42,785 nt of DNA, taken from contig RGPR01000003.1 of assembly GCA_010030245.1 (NCBI GenBank), forward strand, positions 1-42,785, in the 5' to 3' direction. Each line of letters starts with the position of its first letter. Positions within the stretch are counted from its first letter, which is position 1. The notes under the pieces were generated by a model that saw nothing but the letters and a program-made list of their open reading frames with translations, was not told where the DNA came from and did no database searches. This document shows positions 15,552 through 25,528 of the stretch, one piece after another. The position numbers and the translations under genes were made by a program. This DNA comes from Gammaproteobacteria bacterium (GTDB lineage: Bacteria; Pseudomonadota; Gammaproteobacteria; Legionellales; Legionellaceae).

Positions 15552-17459
15552 ATGTTGAATGTGCGATTACCTGATGGTCAAGTTCGTTCTTTAGATGGGC
15601 CTATGTCGGTCGTGGAATTTGCAAGAAGCATCAGTCCAGGATTAGCAAAAAACGCATTAGCTGCTGTCGTTGATGGCATAATGGTCGATGTTAGTTATGT
15701 GCTTGATAAAGATCTTGATTTACGTATTTTAACTGATAAAGATCAGGAAACCTTGGAAGTGATTCGTCACTCCAGTGCCCATTTAATGGCTCAGGCTGTC
15801 AAAGCACTATTTCCTAGCGCACAAATGGCAATTGGTCCAGTCATAGAAGACGGCTTTTATTATGATTTTCATTTTGAACGCTCATTTACCCCTGAAGATT
15901 TAGCCGCCATTGAAAAAAAAATGCAGGAACTGATCGCTCAAAATCATGAAATTTCCAGACTCGAATTAAGTCGCAATGAAGCCCTTGCTTTGTTTGAAAA
16001 AGCAGGTGAAACCTATAAGATCGAACTTATTTCTAGTATTCCTGAAACAGATACCATTTCCTTATATCGTCAAGCGGATTTTATAGATCTCTGCCGAGGG
16101 CCACATTTACCTACAACAGGCAAGCTTAAAGCATTTAAACTCATGAAATTAGCTGGAGCTTACTGGCGCGGAGATGTTAGTAAACCGATGTTGCAGCGAA
16201 TTTATGGTACAGCTTGGGCTGATAAAGAGAGCTTAAAAGGGTATTTGCATCGTTTAGAAGAAGCAGAAAAACGCGATCATCGCAAATTAGGCAAAGCACT
16301 AGATTTATTTCATTTCCAAGATATTGCACCTGGTATGGTCTTTTGGCATCCGAAGGGTTGGACGATCTATCAAGAACTTGAAAAATATATGCGTGAACGC
16401 TTAAAGGCCTATAATTATCAAGAAATTCGTACCCCGCAAGTTGTTGATAAGGTGCTATGGGAGAAATCTGGGCACTGGCAAAACTTTCGAGACGAAATGT
16501 TTGTCACCGAAACAGAAAATCGGCAATATGCCATTAAACCCATGAATTGCCCTTGCCATGTCCAAGTATTCAATCAAGGTTTGAAAAGTTATCGCGATTT
16601 ACCAATTCGGTTTTCTGAATTTGGTAATTGTCATCGTTGTGAGCCAAGTGGCGCCTTACACGGACTGATGCGTGTGCGTAACATGGTTCAAGATGATGCC
16701 CATATATTCTGTACCGAAGAGCAAATTCAAGCAGAAGTAAACCATATGCTTGAACTACTACAACATGTCTATAAAGATTTTGGTTTTACAAGTATGCAAT
16801 ATCGTTTAGCGCTGCGTCCAGAAAAGCGAGTTGGTGATGACGACACTTGGGATAAGGCTGAGTTCGCACTTGCACAAGCAATGCGTGATCATGGCATGCA
16901 GTGGGAAGATGCGCCGGGCGAGGGAGCCTTTTATGGCCCCAAAATTGAGTTTGCATTAACAGACTGCTTGGGTCGAAAATGGCAATGTGGTACCATACAG
17001 GTAGATTTTTCAATGCCAGCAAGATTAGATGCAGAATATGTTGCGGAAGATGGTCAACGTCGTCATCCTGTGATGCTACATCGAGCAATACTAGGATCTT
17101 TTGAGAGATTTATTGGAATTTTGATTGAGCATTATGCCGGAAAATTTCCTGTTTGGTTGGCCCCAGTGCAAGCAGTCGTGTTGCCAATAAGTGACAAACA
17201 TCATGGATACGCTCAAAAAGTAAACAAAGATTTGCAAAATTTAGGATTTAGAGTACAATTTGACTTGAGAAATGAAAAGATTGGATTTAAAATCCGTGAA
17301 CATACATTGCAAAAAATTCCATATTTGATCATTTTGGGTGATCAAGAATCTCAGCAAAGTCTAGTTACAGTCCGTTCTTTAGATGGTAGTGATTTAGGCG
17401 CAATGACCTTAGAGCGTTTTGCTGAGCTTTTGCAAAATAAAATTAATGATAAAAATTAA
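15552..17459 (+). CDS. thrS: Threonyl-tRNA synthetase
   Basis: ThrRS charges tRNA-Thr. The 635-residue product has an N-terminal TGS domain ([19 protein letters not shown]), then the editing domain with [12 protein letters not shown] and the downstream DLCRGPHLP motif. The class II catalytic core ([10 protein letters not shown] zinc-ligand region, [23 protein letters not shown]) and the C-terminal anticodon-binding domain (about 535-635) follow. AAGGAA lies before the ATG. It is followed closely by infC-rpmI-rplT in the standard order. Confidence 0.97.
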   Translation: MLNVRLPDGQVRSLDGPMSVVEFARSISPGLAKNALAAVVDGIMVDVSYVLDKDLDLRILTDKDQETLEVIRHSSAHLMAQAVKALFPSAQMAIGPVIEDGFYYDFHFERSFTPEDLAAIEKKMQELIAQNHEISRLELSRNEALALFEKAGETYKIELISSIPETDTISLYRQADFIDLCRGPHLPTTGKLKAFKLMKLAGAYWRGDVSKPMLQRIYGTAWADKESLKGYLHRLEEAEKRDHRKLGKALDLFHFQDIAPGMVFWHPKGWTIYQELEKYMRERLKAYNYQEIRTPQVVDKVLWEKSGHWQNFRDEMFVTETENRQYAIKPMNCPCHVQVFNQGLKSYRDLPIRFSEFGNCHRCEPSGALHGLMRVRNMVQDDAHIFCTEEQIQAEVNHMLELLQHVYKDFGFTSMQYRLALRPEKRVGDDDTWDKAEFALAQAMRDHGMQWEDAPGEGAFYGPKIEFALTDCLGRKWQCGTIQVDFSMPARLDAEYVAEDGQRRHPVMLHRAILGSFERFIGILIEHYAGKFPVWLAPVQAVVLPISDKHHGYAQKVNKDLQNLGFRVQFDLRNEKIGFKIREHTLQKIPYLIILGDQESQQSLVTVRSLDGSDLGAMTLERFAELLQNKINDKN

Positions 17460-17474
17460 CAGGAGGGCATAGAT

Positions 17475-18008
17475 ATTTGCGCATCTATGAGGCGTGACAG
17501 TGATCGAGCACGCATAAATCATCAGATTTCAGTTCCGGAAGTCAGATTAATTGACGCTGAAGGAGAGCAAGTAGGTATCGTGTCAACACGTGAAGCGTTA
17601 CGTGCGGCAGAGGAAGGAGGCTTAGATTTAGTTGAAATCTCGCCTACTGCCAAACCGCCGGTTTGTCGTATCATGGACTATGGCAAGTACTTGTTTGAAA
17701 TTAGTAAAAAGCAAGCTGAAGCCAAGAAGAAACAAAAACAAATTCAGGTGAAGGAGTTGAAGTTTCGTCCGACGACAGAAGAGGGGGATTATCAGGTAAA
17801 ACTACGCAACCTGATACGTTTCTTAGAGCATGGTGATAAGGTTAAAATTACGCTGAGATTTAGGGGTCGCGAAGTGGCGCATCAAGATTTAGGTATGAAG
17901 ATTCTTGAGCGTCTACAACAAGATACAGCGGAATTTGCAGTTGTCGAGCAACAAGCGAAGCGAGAAGGTCGACAATTGATGATGGTTTTATCGCCAAAGA
18001 AAAAATAA
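17475..18008 (+). CDS. infC: Translation initiation factor IF-3 (AUU start)
   Basis: IF-3 prevents premature 70S formation and rejects non-standard start codons. The conventional ATG at 17487 is 20 nt from the only strong ribosome-binding site (AGGAGG, 17461-17466). An in-frame ATT at 17475 sits exactly 8 nt from it. AUU is the classical autoregulatory start codon of infC in E. coli, so I choose it, giving 177 residues. The N-domain ([20 protein letters not shown]) and the Lys-rich linker ([20 protein letters not shown]) are clear, as is the C-domain ([19 protein letters not shown]). Level is probably set by IF-3 itself discriminating against its own AUU. Confidence 0.93.
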   Translation: MCASMRRDSDRARINHQISVPEVRLIDAEGEQVGIVSTREALRAAEEGGLDLVEISPTAKPPVCRIMDYGKYLFEISKKQAEAKKKQKQIQVKELKFRPTTEEGDYQVKLRNLIRFLEHGDKVKITLRFRGREVAHQDLGMKILERLQQDTAEFAVVEQQAKREGRQLMMVLSPKKK

Positions 18009-18040
18009 TTGTATTGTTATTCAATGCGGAGTGGAGTTAT

Positions 18041-18238
18041 ATGCCAAAATTAAAATCTCATCGAGGCGCTTGTAAGCGTTTTCGTAAAACAGCAGGTGGT
18101 ATTAAACGCAAAGGCGCTTACCGAAACCACATTCTGACAAAGAAAAGCCCCAAGCAAAAGAGACAACTTCGTGTGTCTTGCACTCACTTGAAACCATGTG
18201 ATGCACGCTTGGCTGAACGTATGTTGAACGGTGGTTAG
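18041..18238 (+). CDS. rpmI: 50S ribosomal protein L35
   Basis: This is a 65-residue basic protein of the 50S subunit. [17 protein letters not shown] and the C-terminal block are typical. ATG 18041 follows GGAG at 18033-18036; the longer frame from TTG 18014 is rejected. It is located between infC and rplT as usual, 14 bp from rplT. Confidence 0.96.
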   Translation: MPKLKSHRGACKRFRKTAGGIKRKGAYRNHILTKKSPKQKRQLRVSCTHLKPCDARLAERMLNGG

Positions 18239-18252
18239 AGAGGAGTTTTGCA

Positions 18253-18612
18253 ATGCCAAGAGTTAAACGTGGTGTGACTGCCAAAGCGCGTCATAAAAAA
18301 ATATTAGATCAAGCTAAAGGTTATTATGGTGCCCGTAGTCGTACCTACCGTGTTGCCAAACAAGCTGTGATCAAAGCAGGTCAATATGCATATCGTGACC
18401 GTCGTCAGAAAAAAAGACAGTTCCGTGCATTATGGATTGTCAGAATCAATGCTGAAGCAAGAGTTTGTGGTTTAAGCTATAGCCAGTTAATGAATGGCTT
18501 AAAGAAAGCAGCTATTGAGCTAGATAGAAAAGTTTTGGCTGACTTAGCTGTACATGATAAAACAGCATTTGCACAAGTTGTTGATCAAGCGAAGCAAGCA
18601 TTAGCCAGTTGA
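18253..18612 (+). CDS. rplT: 50S ribosomal protein L20
   Basis: L20 is an early 23S rRNA assembly protein and, in E. coli, the translational repressor of rpmI-rplT. The 119-residue product starts [16 protein letters not shown] and contains [15 protein letters not shown] and [21 protein letters not shown] precedes the ATG. A terminator follows. Confidence 0.97.
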   Translation: MPRVKRGVTAKARHKKILDQAKGYYGARSRTYRVAKQAVIKAGQYAYRDRRQKKRQFRALWIVRINAEARVCGLSYSQLMNGLKKAAIELDRKVLADLAVHDKTAFAQVVDQAKQALAS

Positions 18613-18645
18613 TCGCTCAAAGTAGACCAATCGGTTTAAACTTTT

Positions 18646-18675
18646 TAAGGAGGCACTGGCCTCCTTATTTTTTTT
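18646..18675 (+). terminator. Intrinsic terminator between rplT and pheS
   Basis: TAAGGAGGC and GCCTCCTTA form a perfect 9-bp stem around loop ACTG, followed by eight T. It is the only terminator before pheS, so it could also act as an attenuator of pheST. No Phe-rich leader peptide was seen. Confidence 0.88.
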
Positions 18676-18689
18676 AAAGAGAACATTTT

Positions 18690-19706
18690 ATGGTCCAAAG
18701 TATTCAAGAGTTACAAGAAAATGCATGCCTTGAAATTGAGGCAGCCAATCATCCAAGAGATCTCGAACAGATTCGAGTCCACTATTTAGGGAAAAAAGGT
18801 CAGTTGACGGAGTACATGAAATCCTTATCCAATTTGACCGCAAGTGAAAAGCCAAAGCTCGGCCAACAAGTTAATCTTGCCAAACAGATCATTCATCAAC
18901 GTTTAGAAGAGCGGCTAGATGTTTTAACTGAATTGGTCTTGCAACAACAAATCGAAGCAGAAACCATTGATATCAGTTTAGCTGGTCGTCTAAGCCCGGT
19001 GGGGAGTCTTCATCCAGTGACTCAGACGAAAAATCGCTTAAGTAATTTATTTGTTAGTCTTGGTTTTGATGTGTGTGTGGGTCCAGAAATAGAAAATGAA
19101 TTTTATAATTTTTCAGCATTAAATATCCCAGAACATCATCCAGCCAGAGCCATGCATGATACCTTTTATGTAGCACCTGGTTTCCTACTAAGAACGCATA
19201 CATCTCCGGTGCAAATTCGTGCGCTAGAGCAGCAACAATTGCCCTTGAGAATCATCGCTCCTGGCCGGGTATATCGTAAAGACTCTGATGCAACGCATAC
19301 GCCAATGTTTCATCAGCTCGAAGGTTTAATGATAGATGAGAACAGTAATTTGGCGCAATTGAAATATATATTACAACTGGCATTTTCTAATTTTTTTGGG
19401 AAAGATATCGAATTTCGTTTCCGTCCATCTTATTTCCCATTTACAGAGCCTTCAGCTGAAATGGATATGACCTGTCACCAATGTGAGGGTAAAGGTTGTC
19501 GTTTATGTAAGCAAACCGGTTGGATTGAAATTGGAGGCTGTGGCATGGTGCATCCAAAAGTATTGGAGGCGGCAGGTGTTGATGCGAAAAAATACCAAGG
19601 TTGGGCATTTGGCATAGGCCTCGATCGCCTGGCGATGCTGGCCTTTGGTATTGATGATTTACGCATGATGTTTGAAAATGATGTCATGTTTTTGCAACAA
19701 TTTTAG
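18690..19706 (+). CDS. pheS: Phenylalanyl-tRNA synthetase alpha subunit
   Basis: PheS is the catalytic subunit of the alpha2-beta2 PheRS. The 338-residue product has an N-terminal coiled-coil that binds tRNA (about 1-85) and a class II core. The core contains [47 protein letters not shown] and [19 protein letters not shown] Cys-rich loop ([12 protein letters not shown]) precedes the [10 protein letters not shown] motif. pheT follows after 8 bp. Confidence 0.97.
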   Translation: MVQSIQELQENACLEIEAANHPRDLEQIRVHYLGKKGQLTEYMKSLSNLTASEKPKLGQQVNLAKQIIHQRLEERLDVLTELVLQQQIEAETIDISLAGRLSPVGSLHPVTQTKNRLSNLFVSLGFDVCVGPEIENEFYNFSALNIPEHHPARAMHDTFYVAPGFLLRTHTSPVQIRALEQQQLPLRIIAPGRVYRKDSDATHTPMFHQLEGLMIDENSNLAQLKYILQLAFSNFFGKDIEFRFRPSYFPFTEPSAEMDMTCHQCEGKGCRLCKQTGWIEIGGCGMVHPKVLEAAGVDAKKYQGWAFGIGLDRLAMLAFGIDDLRMMFENDVMFLQQF

Positions 19707-19714
19707 GAGTCGGC

Positions 19715-22099
19715 ATGAAAGTATGTGAATCATGGTTAGATTCATGGACCAAAACAGGCCTGAGTCAAGAAGAAATTATCCATAAATTTACCATGGCAGG
19801 ACTCGAACTTTCTGAGTGTGACATGGCTGCGCCTTTATTTAATAATGTCGTCGTGGCAGAAGTATTAGAAACTAAAGCACATCCTCAAGCAGATAAACTT
19901 ACGGTTTGCCAAGTTGATAATGGTGAAAGCGTGGTGCAGATAGTATGTGGTGCAAGTAATGTTCGTCAAGGACTAAAAGTAGCATTAGCAAAACCCGGGG
20001 CCCATTTGCCAGGGGGTATTCACATTGGTGAAGCGAAGCTCCGTGGTGAACCATCTTTTGGCATGCTGTGCTCTGCAGTTGAATTGGGTTGTGGGGAGCA
20101 ATCTGAAGGGATTTGGGAGTTGCCAAAGGATGCACCAGTGGGCGAAGATTTTCGTAAATTTTTTAATTTAAACGAAAAAATTTATGGATTTGAGTTAACC
20201 CCTAATCGCGGCGATTGCTTTAGTGCATTAGGCCTGGCACGTGAATTGGCAGCAATTTCTAATCGTCCAATCGTGGCTTTTGAACCTAAGCCAGTACAGG
20301 CTGTTCATGAAGATATCATTCCAATTGATCTCATCGCTACAGATGCCTGTCCACGCTATTGCGGACGCTATATTAAAGGCATTAAGCCCCATGTACAAAG
20401 TCCTGTGTGGCTTAGAGAAGGCTTAAGGCGAATAGGGCTTCGTTCTGTACATCCGGTGGTTGACGTATTAAATTACACCATGTTTTACTTGGGCCAACCA
20501 ATGCATGCTTTTGATCTGCATAAAATTGAGCGCCATATTCAAGTGCGTCGAGCGACATTGGGTGAAACACTCGAATTGTTAAATGGTAAAATGGTCAATT
20601 TAACTGAAGGCACGCCTGTGATTGCTGATGCGCGTGCGCCTATTGCTATCGCAGGTGTTATGGGATCATTACCTTCATCCGTGGATGAGGATAGCGTTGA
20701 TATTTTCCTTGAAAGTGCATACTTTTCACCACTTGTCCTTTCAGGGGTGGCACGTTCTTACGGTTTAGCAACCGATGCTTCAATTCGCTATGAGCGTGGT
20801 GTAGATCCTGAACTAGCACCTCTTGCCCTTGAATTTGCAACAGATTTACTCCTGTCAATTGTCGGTGGCACGCCAGGTGCTATTCAGATAAAAGAAGATA
20901 CAACTCATCTACCTAAAATCCGTGAGCTTAGCTTTGAGCCAGGTTTATTTACGCGGCGAACCGGGGTCACAATGGCGACAAAAGACATGCAAGCTATGCT
21001 GGCACGGTTGAATTTTGTCGTAGATAGTTCAAATGCACAAGCGTGGATAATTCAGGTGCCTAGTTATCGCTTCGATATCTGTGATGATGTGGATATTGTT
21101 GAGGAACTATTGCGTCTTTATGGCTATGATAATATTCCAAGTATGCCAATTGAGGCTATGTTAAAACCTGGGAAAATGGATGTCAGTGAATCTATAATTC
21201 ACCATTGCAGTCATCTGCTCAGAGATTTAGGCTATATGGAAGCGATTAACTATGCCTTCGTTGATCCAAAACTTCAAGAAATGGTTTATCCTGGTGAAAA
21301 AGCCATTCAGTTAATGAATCCTATTTCTCCTGAATTATCGGAAATGCGTTTGGGTCTTTGGCCAGGGTTGATTGCCAGTCTTGTGCATAACGTCAATCGA
21401 CAACAGCAGCATATTAAATTATTTGAGACAGGCGTTTCTTTCAAAGGAACAGCCGCAAAAGCTGAAGAGAGCAAACATATCGCAGGTATTTTGTACGGGA
21501 ACCCCAATGCATTGAATTGGTGTGCACCAGATAGAGCCTATGATTTTTTTGATGCGAAAGGAGAGCTAGAACATTTACTGCATGCCCATGGTATCTATGC
21601 TTATCAATTTTTGCCTTCAAAGCATGATGTTCTTCATCCAGGGCAAAGCGCAGATATTTACGTTGAGAATGAGTTAATAGCAACTGTTGGTGTGCTTCAT
21701 CCACGTTGGCAGCAAGTGCTTGATATCCATAGCGCTGTTGTGCTCTGGTCTTTAAATGTATCCGCGTTGCCAGCAACAACAGATGCAAAATATCAAAGTT
21801 TATCGAAGTTTCCGCACACAAGACGTGATATTTCCTTTGTCATTGCAAAAACGGTATCTGCTGAAGATATTATCAAAGCTGTTCGAATGGTTATTCCTCA
21901 TGCTATATTAAAAGATGTACAGATATTTGATGTTTATGCGGGTAAAGAAATCGAGTCTGGGTATGTGAGTATTGCACTTGCATGTGTTTTTCAAGATTTT
22001 GATAAGACACTGGTAGAGGCTGATATTATTGGCTATCAAGATAAAGTTTTACAAACGCTTAAGCAGAAATTTGATATTCAGTTAAGGGATGGACAATGA
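19715..22099 (+). CDS. pheT: Phenylalanyl-tRNA synthetase beta subunit
   Basis: This is the structural and editing subunit of PheRS. The 794-residue protein has the B2 tRNA-binding domain (about 40-150, [16 protein letters not shown]), the B3/B4 editing region, B5, and a pseudo-catalytic class II domain. The C-terminal FDX-ACB domain is [17 protein letters not shown] precedes the ATG. The stop overlaps the ihfA start by 4 bp, as in many gammaproteobacteria. Confidence 0.97.
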   Translation: MKVCESWLDSWTKTGLSQEEIIHKFTMAGLELSECDMAAPLFNNVVVAEVLETKAHPQADKLTVCQVDNGESVVQIVCGASNVRQGLKVALAKPGAHLPGGIHIGEAKLRGEPSFGMLCSAVELGCGEQSEGIWELPKDAPVGEDFRKFFNLNEKIYGFELTPNRGDCFSALGLARELAAISNRPIVAFEPKPVQAVHEDIIPIDLIATDACPRYCGRYIKGIKPHVQSPVWLREGLRRIGLRSVHPVVDVLNYTMFYLGQPMHAFDLHKIERHIQVRRATLGETLELLNGKMVNLTEGTPVIADARAPIAIAGVMGSLPSSVDEDSVDIFLESAYFSPLVLSGVARSYGLATDASIRYERGVDPELAPLALEFATDLLLSIVGGTPGAIQIKEDTTHLPKIRELSFEPGLFTRRTGVTMATKDMQAMLARLNFVVDSSNAQAWIIQVPSYRFDICDDVDIVEELLRLYGYDNIPSMPIEAMLKPGKMDVSESIIHHCSHLLRDLGYMEAINYAFVDPKLQEMVYPGEKAIQLMNPISPELSEMRLGLWPGLIASLVHNVNRQQQHIKLFETGVSFKGTAAKAEESKHIAGILYGNPNALNWCAPDRAYDFFDAKGELEHLLHAHGIYAYQFLPSKHDVLHPGQSADIYVENELIATVGVLHPRWQQVLDIHSAVVLWSLNVSALPATTDAKYQSLSKFPHTRRDISFVIAKTVSAEDIIKAVRMVIPHAILKDVQIFDVYAGKEIESGYVSIALACVFQDFDKTLVEADIIGYQDKVLQTLKQKFDIQLRDGQ

Positions 22100-22398
22100 G
22101 TGCACTAAGTAAAGCAAAGATGATTGAAAATCTGATGCATGATCTAAAATTGAATAAGCGGGATGCTAAATCAATCGTAGAAGGTTTTTTTGATGCCATT
22201 CGCCAAAAATTATTCATTGGGCATCATGTGAAATTATCAGGTTTCGGTAATTTTATTTTACGGGATAAAGATTCACGTCCAGGACGAAACCCTAAAACAG
22301 GTGAGGCCATTCCGGTGAGCGCACGTCGCGTGGTGAAATTTCGGCCTGGTATGAAATTAAAAGAACGCGTTCATGCGTTTTATAAAGGTGAGTCCTGA
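22096..22398 (+). CDS. ihfA: Integration host factor alpha subunit
   Basis: IHF-alpha pairs with IHF-beta to bend DNA at specific sites. The 100-residue product has the DNABII fold: [20 protein letters not shown], then [13 protein letters not shown], and the DNA-intercalating arm [17 protein letters not shown]. The pheT overlap supports IHF-alpha rather than HU. It overlaps the next gene by one base. Confidence 0.95.
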   Translation: MSALSKAKMIENLMHDLKLNKRDAKSIVEGFFDAIRQKLFIGHHVKLSGFGNFILRDKDSRPGRNPKTGEAIPVSARRVVKFRPGMKLKERVHAFYKGES

Positions 22399-22712
22399 TG
22401 TTTTATAAAAAACATATTTTTGTTTGCACCAATCAAAAAGATGCAGGAAAAAAATGTTGTGCAGCAGCTGGAAGCTCAGAAATTGCTGCTTACATGAAGG
22501 AAAAACTAGAAGCGCAAGGTAACTGGGGACCAGGCAAAACACGCGTTTCTCGTTCCTCTTGTCTAGGACGATGTCAAAAAGGACCTTGTGTACTGGTATA
22601 TCCAGATAATTTGTGGTATCGTATTGAAAATTTTTCAGATGCTGATACAATACTGCAACATCTGGAAATGGGGCAACCCGTTACAAAATTGCAAATTTTA
22701 GAAGAAATTTAG
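22398..22712 (+). CDS. Thioredoxin-like [2Fe-2S] ferredoxin
   Basis: This is a small iron-sulfur protein of the thioredoxin-like ferredoxin family, probably an electron carrier. The 104-residue product begins [10 protein letters not shown] with a first Cys near residue 11. A Cys pair follows (CCAAAG), then [17 protein letters not shown], with the second group of cysteines. That spacing is typical of the family and of the NuoE C-terminal fold. It is the last gene of the pheST-ihfA unit; a promoter for rplM starts right after it. Confidence 0.85.
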   Translation: MFYKKHIFVCTNQKDAGKKCCAAAGSSEIAAYMKEKLEAQGNWGPGKTRVSRSSCLGRCQKGPCVLVYPDNLWYRIENFSDADTILQHLEMGQPVTKLQILEEI

Positions 22713-22722
22713 TGGAAACCTC

Positions 22723-22751
22723 TTGTTTCTATTTTCTCATTTGGTTAGAAT
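22723..22751 (+). promoter_or_regulatory. Promoter of rplM-rpsI
   Basis: TTGTTT (22723-22728), 17-bp spacer and TAGAAT (22746-22751). The predicted transcript would start near 22758, about 43 nt before rplM. Confidence 0.6.
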
Positions 22752-22800
22752 TTTGCGTTCTTTAATTGAATTAAAATTCTGGCGGTACGGAGTAATTAAC

Positions 22801-23241
22801 ATGAAAACTTTTAGTGCCAAATCACATGAAGTCCAGCGTGATTGGTATATTATTGATGCCACAGATAAAGTGTTAGGGCGTCTAGCCGCAGAAATTGCGC
22901 ATCGGTTACGTGGTAAACACAAGCCAGAATATACCCCGCACGTGGATACCGGTGATTATATCGTTATCACAAATGCTGAGAAGGTAAAGGTAACTGGTCG
23001 TAAGCACCAAGATAAAATGTACTATCATCATACTGGCTTCCCAGGTGGTATCAAGTCCATTAACTTTGCAAAACTGCAGTTGGAAAACCCAACAAAAATC
23101 ATAGAGCGCGCTGTTAAAGGTATGCTTCCTAAAAATCCTTTAGGTCGAGATATGTACCGTAAATTAAAAGTTTACGCAGGTACTGAGCATCCTCATGTTG
23201 CGCAACAACCTAAGACATTGGATTTAGAAGGTAAAGCATGA
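22801..23241 (+). CDS. rplM: 50S ribosomal protein L13
   Basis: L13 is an early-assembly 50S protein and autoregulates the L13-S9 operon in E. coli. The 146-residue product starts [16 protein letters not shown] and includes [29 protein letters not shown] and [21 protein letters not shown] 22801 follows CGGAG; an earlier in-frame start at 22723 lies inside the promoter and is rejected. It overlaps rpsI by 4 bp. Confidence 0.97.
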   Translation: MKTFSAKSHEVQRDWYIIDATDKVLGRLAAEIAHRLRGKHKPEYTPHVDTGDYIVITNAEKVKVTGRKHQDKMYYHHTGFPGGIKSINFAKLQLENPTKIIERAVKGMLPKNPLGRDMYRKLKVYAGTEHPHVAQQPKTLDLEGKA

Positions 23242-23672
23242 AATCTCAAATGAATCAATTCTACGGCACAGGCCGTCGAAAAAACTCATCAGCTCGGGTA
23301 TTCCTGCGACCTGGTTCTGGTAACATCGTCATTAACTCTCGTCAGTTGAGTGAATACTTTGTCAGAGAAACTGATTGCATGATCATTAGACAACCATTAG
23401 AAGTTGTTGAGATGCTTAAGAAATTTGATATTGTTGCAACCGTCACAGGTGGTGGCATGTCAGGACAAGCTGGTGCAGTTCGTTTAGGTATTGCGCGTGC
23501 TTTAGTTGCATATGATGAAGATGGTATAGAACCTGGTACTGACCGTGGTGAAGATACTTGTCGCAAAAAATTACGCCGTGAACACTTACTAACTCGTGAT
23601 GCACGTCGTGTAGAGCGTAAAAAAGTTGGTCTACGAAAAGCTCGTCGAGCAACCCAGTTCTCTAAACGTTAA
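23238..23672 (+). CDS. rpsI: 30S ribosomal protein S9, with an insertion
   Basis: S9 contacts P-site tRNA with its C-terminal tail, and the ending QFSKR is intact. The product is 144 residues against about 130 for the family. The N-terminus ([14 protein letters not shown]), the [19 protein letters not shown] motif and the [20 protein letters not shown] motif are all standard. Between ARAL-xYDE and LTRDAR there are about 12 extra residues (within [14 protein letters not shown] and RKKLRREH). The start at 23238 overlaps the rplM stop; MNQFYG at 23250 is an alternative. A terminator follows. Confidence 0.95.
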   Translation: MKSQMNQFYGTGRRKNSSARVFLRPGSGNIVINSRQLSEYFVRETDCMIIRQPLEVVEMLKKFDIVATVTGGGMSGQAGAVRLGIARALVAYDEDGIEPGTDRGEDTCRKKLRREHLLTRDARRVERKKVGLRKARRATQFSKR

Positions 23673-23675
23673 TTT

Positions 23676-23702
23676 AAAAAGCCCTGTTCCCAGGGCTTTT
23701 TT
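23676..23702 (+). terminator. Intrinsic terminator after rpsI
   Basis: AAAAGCCCTG and CAGGGCTTTT form a perfect 10-bp stem around loop TTCC, with T's continuing. Confidence 0.93.
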
Positions 23703-23776
23703 ATTTTATTCAGATTTAATTTCAATCCTCTGCAAATTTTCTTTAAATCTCATGCTGCGGCCTTCAAAACATTATG

Positions 23777-23804
23777 TTGCCATTTTGTCTTGTTTTTATA
23801 TAAT
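23777..23804 (+). promoter_or_regulatory. Promoter of petABC
   Basis: TTGCCA (23777-23782) and a perfect TATAAT (23799-23804) have a 16-bp spacer and lie 27 bp before the petA start. Confidence 0.65.
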
Positions 23805-23831
23805 ATAAGCTCATTCGCTTGGATGGTTTTT

Positions 23832-24374
23832 ATGAAAAAAGAAGACAAGTTAGATCGCCGTGCATTCATACGTAAAACCTTTAAAGGCCTCATCGGTGTG
23901 GGTCTTTTAGTTGGGGTTGTGCCTTTTATACGTTCCTGTCTGCCATCCAAATCAAGTTTAGCACTTGATGCGCCTTTAAGTGTTGATATCTCTAATCTTG
24001 AACCAGGGGATTTGATGACGGTGCTTTGGCGTGGAATGCCAGTTTGGATTTTACGACGTTCATCCTCGATGCTTAAGGGTATTGAGCATCCTAAACTGCA
24101 TTTAGCTGATCCTGATTCACTTGCATCTAAACAACCGCTAGATGCTCAAAATCGCTATCGTTCAATTCATAAAGATTACTTTGTTGCCGTAGGCAAGTGC
24201 ACGCACATGGGCTGTATCCCATTACTAAAACAAGATGCCTTTGTTTGTCCATGCCATGGCTCGCAATTTGATTTTGCCGGTAGGGTGGCGCGAGGCGTTC
24301 CAGCCCCTCGAAACTTAGATATTCCCAATTACCATTTTAGTGCAGATGGTAAGACTTTAATTATAGGGGCCTGA
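23832..24374 (+). CDS. petA: Cytochrome bc1 Rieske iron-sulfur subunit
   Basis: This is the Rieske subunit of ubiquinol-cytochrome c reductase, carrying electrons from quinol to cytochrome c1. The 180-residue product has a twin-arginine N-terminus (DRRAFIRKTF) leading into the single membrane anchor (about 17-33). Cluster boxes CTHMGC (123-128) and CPCHGS (139-144) follow, with ligands Cys123, His125, Cys139, His142 and a Cys128-Cys141 disulfide. ATG 23832 is preferred (GGATGG upstream); ATG 23823 is a possible alternative. Its TGA overlaps the petB ATG. Confidence 0.96.
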   Translation: MKKEDKLDRRAFIRKTFKGLIGVGLLVGVVPFIRSCLPSKSSLALDAPLSVDISNLEPGDLMTVLWRGMPVWILRRSSSMLKGIEHPKLHLADPDSLASKQPLDAQNRYRSIHKDYFVAVGKCTHMGCIPLLKQDAFVCPCHGSQFDFAGRVARGVPAPRNLDIPNYHFSADGKTLIIGA

Positions 24375-25528
24375 TGATGTCTTGGCTTGAGCAACGCTTT
24401 CCTATTAAACGGTTTTTGAATCAACACCTTTTTTCCTATATGGTTCCTAGCACACTGAATTTTTGGTATGTATTTGGTTTACTTGCATTGTTATTTGTGA
24501 TGGGACAATTTATCAGTGGTTTTTGTTTAGTCATGTTTTATGTGCCTTCTATAACAGAGGCATTTAACTCAATTCAACAGATTATGCGAGAAATCCCAGC
24601 TGGTTGGTTTATTCGGTATATGCATACCACAGGCGCTTCTTTTATATTTTTGGTGCTATATTTACATATGTTTAGAGGTTTTTTATACAGTTCCTATAAA
24701 GCGCCGCGTGAGTTTGTGTGGGTCTTGGGTGTGCTATTATATCTGTTGATGTTGCTAGAAGCTTTTCTAGGCTATGTGCTTCCTTGGGGCCAAATGTCGT
24801 ATTGGGGAGCTGAGGTACTGACTTCTGCGCTTGAAGGTATCCCTTATATTGGCCATGGCTTAAAACTTTGGGTTCGAGGAGCTGAGGAAGTTGGACAGCC
24901 TTTGCTCCAGAGGTTTTATGCTTTTCATATCATTGCATTGCCTTTTATGTTATTCATTTTTATTAAATTACATGTTATTGCTATTCGTTGTGTTGGTTCA
25001 AGTGAGCCGATTGAGTTGGATATACCCAGTCCTAAAATTCCCTTTTATCCTAATCATGTCATCAAAGAGTTACTGCCTTTAGTGGTGGTCTTATTGTTGT
25101 TTTTTTTAGTTCTTTTCTTTTTTCCTCAAGGCGGGGGAATAGTCATTGAGTCTTTAAATTATGTGCCAGCTAATCCCTTACAAACGCCTGCAAGCATTCA
25201 TCCGCCTTGGTATATAGGTCCTTTTTTCACGATCTTAAGATCGCTCCCTCATCTGGGTTTAGGTTTGCTGATGACCTTTATTGGGCTTATTTTAATTTGT
25301 TTTTTGCCGGTATTAGATAGAAGTAAATCGCGTCTATTGTTAGCTAAACCGCTAAAGTTTAAGTTAATGTTTAGTTTGTTTTGCGTCAACTTTCTATACA
25401 TGGGTTATTTATCATGGCATGAATTAACGCCATTAGGCTTATATTTATCTCGAGCGAGCTGCGGTATTTATTTTGCATTTTATCTACTATTACCTTGGCT
25501 GAGCAGGGAGACTAAAAATGCGTTATAG
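24374..25528 (+). CDS. petB: Cytochrome b of the bc1 complex
   Basis: This is the membrane subunit holding hemes bL and bH. The 384-residue polytopic protein has heme-ligand His pairs at 84/98 (helix B) and 185/200 (helix D). The Qo-site motif that is usually PEWY reads PPWY (277-280), replacing the quinol-proton-accepting Glu with Pro. The remainder, including GYVLPWGQMSYWGAEV, is well conserved. It overlaps petC by 11 bp. A second possible ATG is one codon downstream. Confidence 0.95.
   Translation: MMSWLEQRFPIKRFLNQHLFSYMVPSTLNFWYVFGLLALLFVMGQFISGFCLVMFYVPSITEAFNSIQQIMREIPAGWFIRYMHTTGASFIFLVLYLHMFRGFLYSSYKAPREFVWVLGVLLYLLMLLEAFLGYVLPWGQMSYWGAEVLTSALEGIPYIGHGLKLWVRGAEEVGQPLLQRFYAFHIIALPFMLFIFIKLHVIAIRCVGSSEPIELDIPSPKIPFYPNHVIKELLPLVVVLLLFFLVLFFFPQGGGIVIESLNYVPANPLQTPASIHPPWYIGPFFTILRSLPHLGLGLLMTFIGLILICFLPVLDRSKSRLLLAKPLKFKLMFSLFCVNFLYMGYLSWHELTPLGLYLSRASCGIYFAFYLLLPWLSRETKNAL

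Noticed and set aside
21441..21821. 126-codon minus-strand frame inside pheT
   Set aside because: Antisense shadow of a well-conserved gene.
23777..24374. Longer petA start at 23790
   Set aside because: Would begin inside the TATAAT promoter element; the twin-arginine signal is correctly placed from ATG 23832.
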